A stretch of 64,000 nt of DNA from Triops longicaudatus (taxonomy: Eukaryota > Arthropoda > Branchiopoda > Notostraca > Triopsidae): assembly GCA_022885665.1 (NCBI GenBank), contig JAGQDJ010000085.1, positions 124,001 through 188,000 of the forward strand, read 5' to 3'. The position numbers and the translations under genes are program-made. Numbering within the stretch: position 1 is the first letter of the stretch; each line of letters opens with the position of its first letter. Under the pieces are notes generated by a model that worked only from the letters and a program-made list of their open reading frames with translations, had not been told where the DNA came from and made no database searches. Of this stretch, positions 12,422 to 23,938 are shown in pieces.

Positions 12422-14012
12422 ATGCTAAGCACAGAACTTGCAATGGCAAGCACAGTGGTTATTTCTCAATGCCAACTTGGTGGACTGGATTCTTGGACTC
12501 CGTTTTTGGTAGCCATCCAGGTCTTGGTGTCGATCACAGCCATTTTGGGCAACAGTTTGGTGGTAGTGGCGGTGATCCGGTACCCGGTGTTGCGATCTCC
12601 CACCAACTGCTTCGTCATGGCTTTAGCACTGGCGGATTTTGTCGTGGGACTCAATATCCCGTTCTATATTTCGTTCTATTTTAGCACGCCTTACGTGTGC
12701 CAACCCTGGGCGTGCCTGGGGCGTTATTTCTTGGCTTTGTGGACCACTAATGCTTCGATGTTACTGCTGACCGGTGCTGCAGTGGATCGGTACGTGTCAA
12801 TCATGTACCCGCTCCGGTACCCGCTGTGGATTAATACTAGAATAGCTGTGGGAGCTATTATTTCAATTGGTTGCTATGTAACGCTCGTGACAGTTTTGCC
12901 ACTTGCATGGGAGGGTGTTACGAACTTTGAAGGTCTCTCAGCCATGCCGGAATGCGATTTGGTGTACATTATGCCAGCATTGTTTGCTGGAGCCACCGTG
13001 GGAATTAACGTCTTGGGTACGCTAATCGCTACCACCATTCTCTACTGCCTTATCTTCAGGGAAGCGTGGAAACAGAACCGTGCTATTGCTGCCATGCACG
13101 CGGCTTTCATTCACCGCGAGGCTAGAACAGCGAAGATGATGGTACGTTGCTGTGAGACACGCTTTTATGCTTGGAAAGATGCTAAAAGAGCGTTTTTATT
13201 AGGTACTTATATTAGGCGTCACTTTTATTAGTCTTTTCCCGTATTTGGTAACTATACTTGCGCGCTATGGGGCAGGAAATGATGCGGCTAAACAACAAAT
13301 GCTCAGTGATCTTAAAAAGGTAAACGAAATATGCTGGAGAGAAATTTGCTAGAATAGTTATTGTGTTATAGCTCGTACTCTGTGTGCAAATCCAACCGTA
13401 TTTAGACCTTTTCCTTTATGCGTAGAAATTCCAATGTTTTCATACATCTTTTCAGTTTACGATTATCATAATCTTTGGATTTACGTAGGACTACATGTAC
13501 GAGTCTAATTTTACTTAAATACATTTACACATATTTTACACTTCCTCTTTAGACATCCGTATCATCGTCAGTTTATCAGTAGCATTCCTTTTGGATTGGT
13601 GTAGGAAATACGTTCTAAATGTTTTCTATGAGAGTTTTCTAATGTTTACATTTTCCCAAGTAACATACGTTGTCAATCTTAGGTAGTCGTTATATTCTAT
13701 TTCGGGAAATCGGCCGTAAATCCGTTCGTGTACGGGTACAAGAATCGAGAGTTTCGTACTGCATTCACTCGCCTCTTGGGCTGCTTGCCGTGCATTCACG
13801 GTAGAATCTCGAGAGACCGGGACAGCAGGCCGCACACCTCCCACGGGTTTTCCAGCTCGATCTTCAATGGCCAAAACCTGGCTTCTTCGGTAATGGATAA
13901 TGACAACGTCACCACAACTCCAAATTGCAATGGCTTGGCGAGGTATTCGCCTTCTTCGGCCATTGAGGCGTCCAACAATGAAATTGTTGTCCCATGCACT
14001 CTTCTTCCTTGA
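12422..14012 (+). CDS. Class A (rhodopsin-like) G-protein-coupled receptor, 3 exons, orphan ligand
   Basis: Exons 12422-13141, 13203-13319 and 13683-14012 join in phase 0 to 388 codons plus TGA. Seven membrane segments are visible (TM1 about 28-52). Class A landmarks include N44 in GN (TM1), D72 in LALAD (TM2), C98 (start of TM3), DRY at 122-124, P253 (TM6) and NPFVY at 292-296, followed by helix 8 YKNREFRTAF. The DRYxxxxxPLRY stretch and the NPFxYxYxxREF end resemble adenosine receptors. The position of the amine-binding Asp in TM3 (3.32) is Ala105, which argues against a biogenic-amine receptor. The adenosine-contacting Asn in TM6 (6.55) is Ile, so adenosine binding is not supported either. 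The CWxP toggle of TM6 reads SLFP. Start alternatives are ATG 12422 (chosen, longest) or ATG 12443 (better context); an upstream coding exon cannot be excluded. Confidence 0.85.
13320..13682 (+). other. GPCR intron 2 (363 nt)
   Basis: Runs from donor GTAAAC after the loop following TM6 to acceptor CTTAG before TM7. The sequence is AT-rich and nothing coding is seen. Confidence 0.8.
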
Positions 14013-14910
14013 TTCGACCAAGAAAAGTGGGAGCAAACTTTCTTCTCACCTGCCTCGTGAGCCCCATAAATAAGAATAGTATTTTGCACTCGACTGCCAA
14101 GTAGGTGGGCTCGCCAGCAAACACAAGTCACAAACTGTCTCTTCCCCTTTTTGCTAAAAGCCACCCAACATCAACGACATTTTCCTTCTTTCTCCACACA
14201 GTTACAGTGTCTGACTGGGTATAAACCCTATAAGAAAACTGAGGTGGCACATTTACAGAGAGTATAATTGAATGTGACACCTTTCAAGGTCTTGGGAGAA
14301 ACTATGAATTGAATGTTGGGAGTAGGGAAGCGGACGTCCCGCAGAGTTCGAGTCGCGCTTGTGTAGTGATTCCATTATGATTTGTGGGGATCCTAGGAGG
14401 AGCTATCTTATTATTATAATTCCGGTAGCTCTCAAGCCCAGGGACTTGTTACCGGACGTGGTCCTAGTACGCATTATCACAACAACAAGAGAGGAAGAGA
14501 TGAGCAGAGAGAAAAAGCCCACCCAAAGATGCATATATTTATACGGCAAAAAGGGCCAAACGCTCTTGACACTGGGGAAGTGTTCGTGTGGGTACTTTAG
14601 GGGATGTGGCACAGCGGGGAGCAAGAGCTTCCCCCTTTCTGCAACGATACGGACCACACCACCCAAGCAGTAGCAATTGAAACATGCATGAGCAATACTG
14701 GGTGACTTGGGGGTTTTTACACAGCTTCGCTTCCGAAAATCTTCGCTGACGGGACCCGTTGACAAATGAGTTAGTGATCGTACCTCAAATACCACATATG
14801 GTAGGGAGAAATTCTGGAGTAGTTAGCAGCACAGATGGCTTTAGCAGCGTTCCAAGCTACTGTGATTTCTAATGACTGGATTAGAAAACGGATAAACCGA
14901 AAAGAATTCG

Positions 14911-15096
14911 GAGTGAACTCTACGTCAATGGTATAAACTGGAGGAAATCTACTTTTGGGGCTGATCAGTTGCGCTGGAATGCAGTGTTGGAACGCGTCAG
15001 AAAGTCATCGATCAAGCACGGGTTTTATATGAACCTACAAGTGGTCTGAAAAAGCGATGTAAGACGACGAAGACGATCAGCCACAGTTATCAGCTA
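14911..15096 (+). pseudogene. Possible decayed HAT-repeat (crooked-neck-like) fragment
   Basis: One frame reads QWYKLEE, then an in-frame TGA, then RQKVIDQARVLYEPTSGLKKR. The pattern W-x-K-x-E-E followed after about 25 residues by I-D-x-A-R-x-x-Y-E is the signature of a HAT repeat of RNA-processing proteins such as crooked neck. The unit is too short and broken to be sure; chance is a real alternative. Confidence 0.2.
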
Positions 15097-16816
15097 TAAT
15101 GCGGTAGAAGCCTGGCGAGTGGCAACAATAGGTGCGGAAAGAGTCGGCACAGGGCGACAATGGAGCCGAAAGACGGCGGAATTTCAGCGGCGCCCTTTGA
15201 CACTCGTTGTCCCTGTTGTATGTGCACAAGGCAAAGACCAAAGTTTTGGAAAGAAGCCTGTCCAAGGAGGAAGGAGACCCGGCGTGCGGTGGAATCCCAA
15301 TATTTCTAACATATCAGGAAATCCCCCGCAATTCAGGCATTGGTTACGGCCACTTGTCAGGGAGCTGCTTGGCATTTTCAACGCTTCTAGCTCGGCTCAA
15401 AGGCTCCGGGTCCAAGGTAGCGATTAACGAGTTCATCGGGTCACGCCTGGTTAGCACTATCAATGAAGTCAGAGCCTGTAGAAAACTCCTTTTTACACAT
15501 GGGCCTTGATATACACGGCGTAACGAAATGCATTCGATACGGCCTACCTACTCGGAGGCGCTGCGCTTTGCCCCAATGCCATTCACTCCATAAGAGGTAT
15601 ATTAAACGATCTAAAATGATATTACATCTGCTTAGAACGACAAATCGAATTAGAAACCAGAAATTCGAGTTATAATTGTTTTGAGACGAATTTTCTTATT
15701 ATTGTGCTTCGCAGGTGTTGGAAAAGTCCTTTCTTGGGTGATATCAAGCTTTCTAGCCATAAGCTTTAAGAGGCTTCGGAGTAAAAGTAAAGGAAGACGG
15801 CACCTGGATGATGAAGAATGACTCGTGCCTGAAGAGCTGTTGGTAATATGGTTTTTCGACACCTTTTTCCGGAGCTTTTGGTGGGGAGCTTTTGACTGCG
15901 GTTGAACAAGACAATGCTGCCGATGCTCTATTTAGAAGTACAGTACCAGGTTTGTGCTGAATGGGTCGCGCATAGCACATCCAGCATGGAACGATTGCTG
16001 CTCGGTGTGGTGCATGCGATATGGCTATGACACAGGACTTGACTTGCCCGTTTTTCACCCCTGAGCAGAGGGTTCCATCTCAACCACAAAAAGGTTTAAA
16101 GCTCAGAAATCATGCACACGTGAGTGGCTTCCTATTGAGAGCCATTCAACGGACAAGTAGAGGGATGTATAGCATTTCCATCATCACAATAGACAAGCCA
16201 ACTTGGAAAACCATCCTCCCTCTCCTCCCAGGGGCTGTTAGGGGCCTTTTGGGGGTTCTGTCCCTTTTGACGATTTTTGGGGTTTTGATACCCCATTATG
16301 AGAGAACCAACACAACCCCGGGGCCCGCCATATAGTGTGTCGAGTTGCTGAGGTTTTTGTGGCTGCAACACACACCACTTATAACTGACGATACCGTGCA
16401 TGAATTATGTGTGGGACGGTTATTTGTAAGCGAACACATATATAGGCATAATTCACCCCCAAAAGCCGGCAGCCAAAGGCCAAAGCGGGGACAATGCTTG
16501 TTAGAGCCTTCATGCATGGCTAACTCCGGATTCTCTTCCATGCTCGTCGATGAAAACCTATGGGAACACGTGGCTCATCATCTCTATGTTGGCCATCTTG
16601 AAAAACTATGTAACTTTACACTTATTTGTATATTTGCTGTCCCCCCAAGTGAGACACTTATGCAAATCTGACGTGTTCCAAAATACAGATATTTTATTGC
16701 AGAACTATGACAATAATTATGGAATATTTCTATTAAGGAATATTCGTAGATTTGTTGGGGTCTTTCTTTCAGAATAAAGTCTGTTGCAGAGCATGCATAG
16801 AATAAATAGATTGTAT

Positions 16817-16982
16817 ATTGGAGTCTCGTTATAGCCTCTTATAACGAACGGTTGTCTACAGCAAAGGGATCGTAAGGTCCCAAGTTATGTAAATGTTACG
16901 AAAAAGTGCCACATATTACGAGCTCCGAATTCACCGAACAGTTTTCCTGATCCCGGAAGTCGTTACAATGAAATTCGACTGA
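16817..16982 (-). mobile_element. Short inverted-repeat element, full length, reverse orientation
   Basis: The right end, read on the minus strand, starts CAGTCGAATTTCATTGTAACGA and continues GGGATCAGGAAAACTGTTCGG. The left end on the plus strand is GAGTCTCGTTATAG. On the minus strand it aligns along its length with the element at 45422-45609, including an internal ATTTACATAA block. It has no coding capacity, so it is non-autonomous. Confidence 0.6.
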
Positions 16983-17401
16983 AGCTTATTACAGAATGTG
17001 AATAGAATTTGACTTTAAGCTCTTAAAAAAATATTGCACCGAAGTGGGATAAATGCATTGCAACATATTTATTAAATTTTTAGAATAAACTATTAACAAT
17101 AAACAAAACGCAACAAGCTATGCTCCAGCCCTTATCAAATAAAACAAATATTAGAGTGCTATTAGACAATAATTAATGAATATTCATAGAATTGTCATAA
17201 AGCCTAATTGTAGCGTACTTTAAAATGCTACACAATTCTTTTACTGAAGAATCACTTGCAATGGATGTTGCAGGAATAATTACTGGAGTGTCTATCTTAT
17301 TCTAAATTGTAAGGAAGGTTTAATTTAGACGTTGTACAAATATCTTATTATTATTGAGAATTTCTTTTAACTTCGTGGGTTCAATTTACTTTTTTTAAAA
17401 A

Positions 17402-17437
17402 AAAAAAGCTAATATGGACTAACATATTAGCTTTTTT
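17402..17437. repeat. Perfect 15-bp inverted repeat with 6-nt loop
   Basis: The arm AAAAAAGCTAATATG (17402-17416) and its exact complement at 17423-17437 are separated by GACTAA. A third copy of GCTAATATG follows at 17438. It lies about 380 bases upstream of the zinc-finger ATG. Confidence 0.85.
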
Positions 17438-17814
17438 GCTAATATGTTAACATGGCTAAGCTATATAGGAAAAGATTATCGGATTTAGGTATTAAGAGGC
17501 GGATAAGGCCCTCTAGAAGGCGTGTGACCTTTCGGTAAGCTTTTGGCATCGGGGCTTACCAGTTATTGGACATGGGGACTTGGTGGAGGCCTTGCGTGTG
17601 CCACTTGAAACCCAACCCACCATTGGCCCCCTTTTAACCCCTGCAGAATCAGAGGCTGCTACTTTGGCCCGCCTCTGCTTGGCCCTTCCCCGTTTGACAA
17701 TACCTGCAGCCTCCTGGGTTTTCTGAAAGCATTGGGCTTTCTTCCGATTCTTCCGTGAAAACGGTAAGAAAAACCTACTGGGACAGTTAGTCGGCAACTG
17801 ACCCTGACACCAAA

Positions 17815-18884
17815 ATGACGCTTTTACACCCCTTATCGCAAAGCAATGCGACTTGTACCAGCAATAGTGCTTCCGAAAGGATTTTTCGGCCATGGGACGA
17901 TCAAGATTTTGCTCACACCACCACCAAGCCGCTTTCCCCGCCATTGAAATCTACCATCAAAACCGAAACAACAGAAACCGAAGATGAGAGTTCGTCGTCT
18001 GTACCATCTTCACCAGTCTCCAAAACAGCGAGCAGAAAATCTTCGCGATCCCCACACCGTTCTGCCAAAGTTCCCAAGAAGTGCAATTTGATTTCCAACC
18101 ATTTCAACGGATCTACCCATCCTACGACTTCTCCTAACCCGGCGTTGGCATCACCTTCTTCACTAACGATGATTCCACCCAACTTTCTGGCTAACGCACC
18201 AGCGGAATGGATAGCTTCTCTGGAAGCCCTCCCGCGTGAAACTCTCCAGCATCTTGTTGCCTTAAATGCATCCTCCAGTTCGGATTTAAATCAGTGGTAC
18301 TACCAATGGATGCAAAATTCCCACCAACACCCGCAATTCAACCCACTTCCTCATCCTATTCCTGTGCCTGGTACCGCAGCAGTACTAACGCGCAAGCAAA
18401 GACCAAAGAAGTTCCGCTGCCCTCATTGCAACGTTGGATTCAGTAATAATGGACAGCTGCGTGGCCATGTTCGAAGTCATACAGGTAGCACTTCACACTT
18501 TTTTTTTTTACTTTACGTTGCATTTTGAATAATTCATTTTATTTTTCAATAGGAGAACGACCATTCCAGTGTGAAGAACCTTCTTGTGGGAAAACCTTTA
18601 CACGTAATGAGGAATTGACACGACACAAGCGAATTCATTCAGGATTGAGGCCGTTTCCTTGCTCAGTGTGCGGCAAACGCTTCGGCAGACGCGATCATCT
18701 CAAGAAACACACTCGCACCCACCAGAAACCACCCCCGATGCCCAATCCTACGTGCCTCTTACCGTCGCTTCCTCATCCTTCGCTTTCCTTTTCACACGCC
18801 TCATTTATGACGCCTACGCAGCATCCCGTGTATCTCCCTAACGGTCCTTCTGCAGCGTCCGCTTATCCTTGCTATGGATTGTAA
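17815..18884 (+). CDS. C2H2 zinc-finger transcription factor with three C-terminal fingers, 2 exons
   Basis: Exons 17815-18484 and 18553-18884 (68-nt intron) give 333 residues. ATG 17815 has AAA before it and an in-frame TAG at 17788, which supports the start. Residues 1-195 are Ser/Thr/Pro-rich and probably regulatory. Three tandem C2H2 fingers follow: finger 1 (C202, C205, H218, H222), finger 2 (C230, C235, H248, H252) and finger 3 (C260, C263, H276, H280), joined by TGERPF and SGLRPF linkers. The recognition helices read NNGQLRGH, RNEELTRH and RRDHLKKH. The last two resemble EGR fingers 1-2 and Sp/KLF fingers 2-3 (RSDELTRH, RSDHL-x-x-H), which bind G-rich DNA; this suggests a nuclear GC-box-type regulator. 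The intron splits the HTG linker between fingers 1 and 2. A Pro-rich tail (281-333) ends in CYGL. I cannot assign an orthologue. Confidence 0.85.
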
Positions 18885-21048
18885 AAGATCTCCCTTGCCT
18901 ACTTTTGTACAGAATGTAATGCAATATAACGTGTTTGATACCTTAGTTGCGTGATGACTTTTGGCGTCCGGTGACGGCGTTGTATATCGGAGAGCATTGT
19001 AGGAGTAATCAATGGAGTGTAACTTCAGAGTCGGCGATCGTGTTTCAGGGTCCTCTTGTTCTCAGCTAGTGTTTGGCATACGGCATTTCAATCACGTAAT
19101 GCTCACGTATAGTCTTCGTCGCGGGGGAGTAATTGTCAAGTTAGCTGCTCGCCCGAGTTGATCCCTCTTTGGGGGTTTTCAACGTTGACAAAAGGACAGG
19201 GGAAAACGGCAATGATGGGGGTGTAAAGTCAAATCCATAAAAGAAAAAAGAAAGAGGAAAAGCCAGACTGAAGTGGACCAGACCGACGAAGAAAAAAGGG
19301 GAGGCCAAAAGTAGTTTGTCTTGACAGGCGAGGTGTTGGACATTTATGGCTTTTAGGTGTTCTTTCAATGCTTGAATTTTAAAGCCCCATTCATAAGCTC
19401 TTCTATCTGTGCTTTACCGATACTGATCTCGAGCTGCTTGCAATCCGTTCCGGCGTTTTTTTCCGTGACGCAAAAAGTCGGAAATTGGGGCAATAGTTAG
19501 TTTTTTATGGCCCTTTATAGCCCTTTTTTGTCGCTTAATGTATGGTGCAAGGGACAGCAACAGTACAGGTAAAAGTTCCCATGTTTTTTCAACTTTGATC
19601 TGTCACCTGATTACGCTTTTTACTCCTTATATTATAAAACAAGTGAAGCTTCTTGAAGCTATGAGCTTAACGTAGTAAATCTTAGCAAGGGGCCACGTCC
19701 TATCTCTGTACAGCAATCTGCTTTTCGCACTCTGCAATCTCCCTTTTTACTCTTTGTTTTTTCTTATTTTTACGGTACCTACCTGGGCTTCGGCGTTCTC
19801 GCGGTCCACAAACTGTCCATTTATGGAAGCTTTCAAAGCATTAGTTCTGTCCCAGCCTAGTAGTAGTTTTGTACAGGTGTTGAAGGGATCGTCAAGCAGA
19901 CTCCCAAACAGCGGAAGGAACCTGTCTTCGCCTTGTCACCCAATTACCTGAACCTTGGCGGTTATCATTAGCGGCACTAGGTGCCTTCAAAAGAGCCAAG
20001 CGCCACGCCTCCTTTGTCAGTCCTATTTCTTGAATGTCCAAAAGCTAGCTTTTTGGGCCGGACATTCTATTCATCGTTGCGTCCATTGAATCGAAGAAAG
20101 TCCCACTAAGCATCAGCATTTTTACAAGAAAGCCGTAAAGCTGCCGACAAACTTGCCGACAATTGCGTTTGCGGCGCTGATACAATAGTATCATTTCACT
20201 TCAACACCACTACCCTGGGCCAAGTTACGATGTTGTGAACTGCACCCTGGGAAAGTTTAAAAATGGTTCATCTATATGGGGCTTTATTTCGAAATGCACA
20301 CCTTAGTCAATGTTTCGCTTTTGGCCAAAATCTTCGTTATAAATGAAAAATAATATGATAAAAAATAGAAAGCACAAAAGGGGCCTAATTCTGCATGAAA
20401 GATCGCAGTGTTAAGGGCTACTAGTGGGCTAATGAAGGCAAAAGCGGCTTTCCCTTAGCTGTATTAACGCCGACCATAGGCGTGCATGGAAGTGGAAGAA
20501 GGCGTCGTCAGCCGTAGCGAACGTACCCTACTCCATCAGCATAGAACTTGGAGGTAGCTTCTACATATAAAGCTACTGTCCCGACTGACGACAATAGCCA
20601 GACTTACCTCCAAGAAACGGAGCTTTACAACCCTTTCGGACACGCACAGACCTTTTAAGAACTTGGTTTCAAAGAGCAAGAAAAATTGTCATTTGATAGG
20701 ACGCTAAGTACTCAAGAGTAAAAAGACCGCAGTCGCTCATTTGTAAAACGTTTGTATTAAAGGATGGCAATTGTTAACAGAAGTCATAGGGAAGCTCAAT
20801 CATGGCAAATGTGTTTCATATGCTCAAGCCAGTAAGAAGCACCGAAAACCTTCGATTCAGCGTGAAGTGGAGAGTTGGCTTCTTCTTTGAGGCTCCACTG
20901 GTCCCGACTGCACTGCCACGTGCAGCGGATCTCTTTGTCAACTTCACTAGAGCAAGTCAAGCGCCACTTAAGAGGTATTACGGAACGCCTGGTGCAAGAA
21001 TAAAAAGTAACGTGAATTTCTTTCCTTGCTTTGACTTCCAAAAATGAG
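18885..21048. other. Intergenic between zinc-finger gene and ZWILCH (convergent 3' ends)
   Basis: The two flanking genes converge here, so it should hold two 3' UTRs. A TTTATT (AATAAA on the minus strand) occurs at 20284, rather far from the ZWILCH stop. No supported gene. Frames at 19141-19368 (-), 19754-19951 (+) and 20796-21047 (both strands) resemble nothing. Confidence 0.5.
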
Positions 21049-22983
21049 TTACATTTCCCAGAACGACTGAAGCTGTCCAGTTTGTAGCGAAAACGAGAAA
21101 ACGCTATCTTTGATACGCTCAGGATGAGTGACCAAGTCTAACGCGAAAGTTGCCAATGTAGCTTGCTCCAAGTCCAAAGTACGTTGCATCACGCACAATG
21201 CTTCCACTATGTTGTGCAAGGTACTCAGGGAGTCAAGACTCTTCGCCCAATACCCTTTCAACGAAGAACCAAAATCACTGCGTTTTGGGAAGAAAGAAGA
21301 TATAATGTTGGGCGTAGCCAACTCACTACCTATCACAATAAAGAAACAAAGAGAAAATACAAGTCAGAGGAAAATAATCGTACGAGTCTTTTTTGTTTTA
21401 CTTGTTAAAGTAAAGAAGTAATCATTCTTAAGCTTTTCCACACCCATATCCACCAGAAGCTGCAAAGGTTGTAAACCATCTAAGGTAGGCATGGCTGTTG
21501 TTCCTTTAGCAACACCCAGCATTAAAGTCGCCATTTGGCAACTATTCTTGGTGTTCGACAATCGAATACGCTGAGTCTTGGATTCAACACACTGTAACGT
21601 TCGCCGGAAGACCGCGACCAGCTCTTGGTAGTTCTCGCATTCTAGATACAAAACACGTGTTTTTTTTTGTTACTTTAATGTTCACATATTAAAATAAATA
21701 CAACGTTCTTACCTAAGAGAAGTTTCCAGAGCGAATCCGTCACATCCAATGCTTGACGAACTGGTAAGACCGACGGAAGCCTGCCGTCTTGACCGCGACT
21801 TTCGAGTGTGCTGAGCCGTTTGTGACTGGCAGCTGCTTGTTCCAAAACGTACTCTACTTGTTCTTCCAGAGAAGTGCTCGATCCTCTGCTCAGATCCCCA
21901 TTACGGACTTTCCAGCTGATTTCTCTTGTATCCAAACTTTGGAACAGTTGCCGCAGCCGTTCTAACTCTTGCCACATTGCATAGGCAGGACTGCTGCTAT
22001 CACCAGGTACGGCTCTTCCTTCCTTTGAGACAAAATTAATTACTTTTGATAAAAATTTTTGTCGTTTAGCTTACTATCGTGACAGATGACGACGCGGGTG
22101 GGAACTCCAGAAGTTGACGAGGATTTGTCCAAGAACTTTTGAGTTTCACAAAGTTGTTGAGTTGTTCATTCGGGGTTTGATACGCGTCATAAAGGGCAAA
22201 AGCTTCGGAATTTACCTAATATTTTTTAACAATAATAAAATGTCACCTAATAAAAGAGTTCACGTTTGCGAAAAAATACCTTGGAATGATTCGTTAAATC
22301 AGCAAATTCCTGTTTAAAGTTTTCGAGTTTGTTTGATAGCATGTGGCCAGGAAAAGGGCCGTCCTGGGTTACTTGCCATGTATGCGTTGAACGGCCAACT
22401 TTCTGTAGTCCAAGTAAAGCAGTTTTTTCGGCATCTCGGGCATTACACAAAATGAAGTAAGGCATGTTATCGGAGCTCTTCAATTCGATGGAATGTCGTG
22501 TGAAAAAGATTCTAATACCGCAAATTTTAAATACAGAATATTACAGCATAACAGTTGTGAAATTACCTGGCAGATTGGACATCTGTAGGATTGTAAGGCG
22601 AATCAAGAGAAAGTGTAAGACCGGTGCCTTTGTCGGGTGAATCGAAATCGATGTTGTGTTTCAGTGCATCAAGGTCAAATGGACATTCCAAAGGAGTTCC
22701 AGTTAAATCTAGAAAAAAGAAAAACTGTGTATTCATGCTTAATTGAAGGCAGTTTCTTACCTTCATCGCTCTGTTCCATTTTTGACGTTGTGGGCAACAA
22801 TGTATTTTCAACATTTTCTTTCTTGAGTTGAGGATTAGCGGTAGCAGGGTCACTCTTTTTCTCGGGAGGAGCTTTATATACAAAATTAACACTTTTCGCT
22901 TTGATTTCAACCAAGTCTCCAAATACCGGTAACTTTTCAAGTTTTTTTGTCACTAAATCTGGTAATTTTTGTATTCTAGCCAT
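21049..22983 (-). CDS. ZWILCH: Zwilch-like kinetochore protein (RZZ complex subunit), 7 exons
   Basis: Minus-strand exons, 5' to 3': 22983-22761, 22708-22567, 22511-22280, 22215-22075, 22022-21713, 21641-21402, 21329-21049. All introns are GT-AG and 52-72 nt; the phases join to 522 codons plus TAA. Several blocks align with human ZWILCH (591 aa) in the same order: SWTNPRQLLEFPPASSS (exon 4; human SWSPVDEILQIPPLSS), a YxxWQELERL-like segment (exon 5), VRQALDVTDSLWKLL (exon 5) and LQLLVDMGVEKLKNDYFF followed by SSELA at the same spacing as in human (exons 6-7). Zwilch, with ROD and ZW10, recruits dynein and Mad1/Mad2 to unattached kinetochores and builds the fibrous corona. The N-terminal exons are less conserved. 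The ATG lies in a good context (GCC ATG G). The protein is slightly short for the family but appears intact. Confidence 0.85.
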
Positions 22984-23938
22984 GGCACACAAACTTGTTT
23001 TGATTAGTTCCCGCCTATTTTGTCTTTCAAGTTTAACTGGCCCGCACTCGATTATGTCTTATTCCCTTGCGTCATGTTCCACTTCGTCCCACAACGTACC
23101 TTAGCCCCACAGAGGTAAGCAGGGGTATCCTTACTTAAATCGCTCTAATGGGAAAAAAATGGATTGAAAAGGAGGACTTAAGACTGGAACCCAGGACCGG
23201 AAGTGAAACTCGTGAGCTGATCGGTTAGAAAGAAAGAGGTCAGACGGGTCATTGACAAATCAGTATGCGTCGAGGGCAAAATTATTGGTCAAAAAGCTCA
23301 CCCCTTTCCTCTCGAGAGTAGCCTTTAGGGCTCAAAATTGAACACAAAACTGCCTCAAGGAATAGGCTCAGTCCTCTCTCTGTATACACCTCTGCGTATA
23401 TCCCAAGCCCGCTAGGTTTCGCGCCAAATGATATGGAGGCGGAGATAGTGAACTTTTAAGGCTGCGTTTCCACTGCCATCGAACCCGTGTTACCAAGGAA
23501 AGGAATTTGGGATACCTTTTGTTACTTTCTCTCAGTAACACGTTTAGACAATTTGGACTCTTATGGATATTCATATATAATTAAAAACGTGCTAGTGATT
23601 CAAAGTGTCACGGTAATACAAAATAAGTCAAATGTGCTACCGTCTCTGTGCTCCAAATTTTCTTTTTGAATGCAGACTTGAAGTCTTGTTACAGTTTGAT
23701 TGTACCACACCCTTGGACTTATCATCCTAGTGACATTATCTTGACTTAATTAAGTTAGCCTAAATTCTTTCTTTATATGTGAAAAGACACAACATGGCAA
23801 TTGCGAACTGACATAAATGATATATTTCAATGACGATACATCAGGACACCGATTATCACAAATTCAATAAGTTCAAGATAAAGAAAAGCGTAGAATCGAA
23901 AAATTTTTGAGTTATTCTCTTCTTGTACAATACGATTT
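22984..23938. other. Between ZWILCH 5' end and STUB1 3' end
   Basis: 955 bases that must contain the ZWILCH promoter and the STUB1 3' UTR, as both genes run right to left. A tRNA B-box-like GGGTTCCAGTC on the minus strand near 23180 has no matching T-stem. No coding sequence is supported. Confidence 0.5.

Larger units (their letters stand above)
14013..17814. other. Intergenic between GPCR and zinc-finger gene
   Basis: 3.8 kb with no intact gene. It holds a possible decayed HAT-repeat fragment (14911-15096), a full-length mobile element (16817-16982) and a perfect hairpin (17402-17437). Several frames of 80-130 codons occur on both strands at 14.3-16.6 kb, but they resemble nothing known, overlap each other and lack splice context. 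Confidence 0.5.

Noticed and set aside
14403..14795. 130-codon minus-strand frame
   Set aside because: No recognisable domain, overlapped by a plus-strand frame of similar size, no splice or start support.
23170..23260. tRNA-like B-box on the minus strand
   Set aside because: GGGTTCCAGTC is part of a short palindrome; no T-stem, acceptor stem or A-box fits a tRNA fold.
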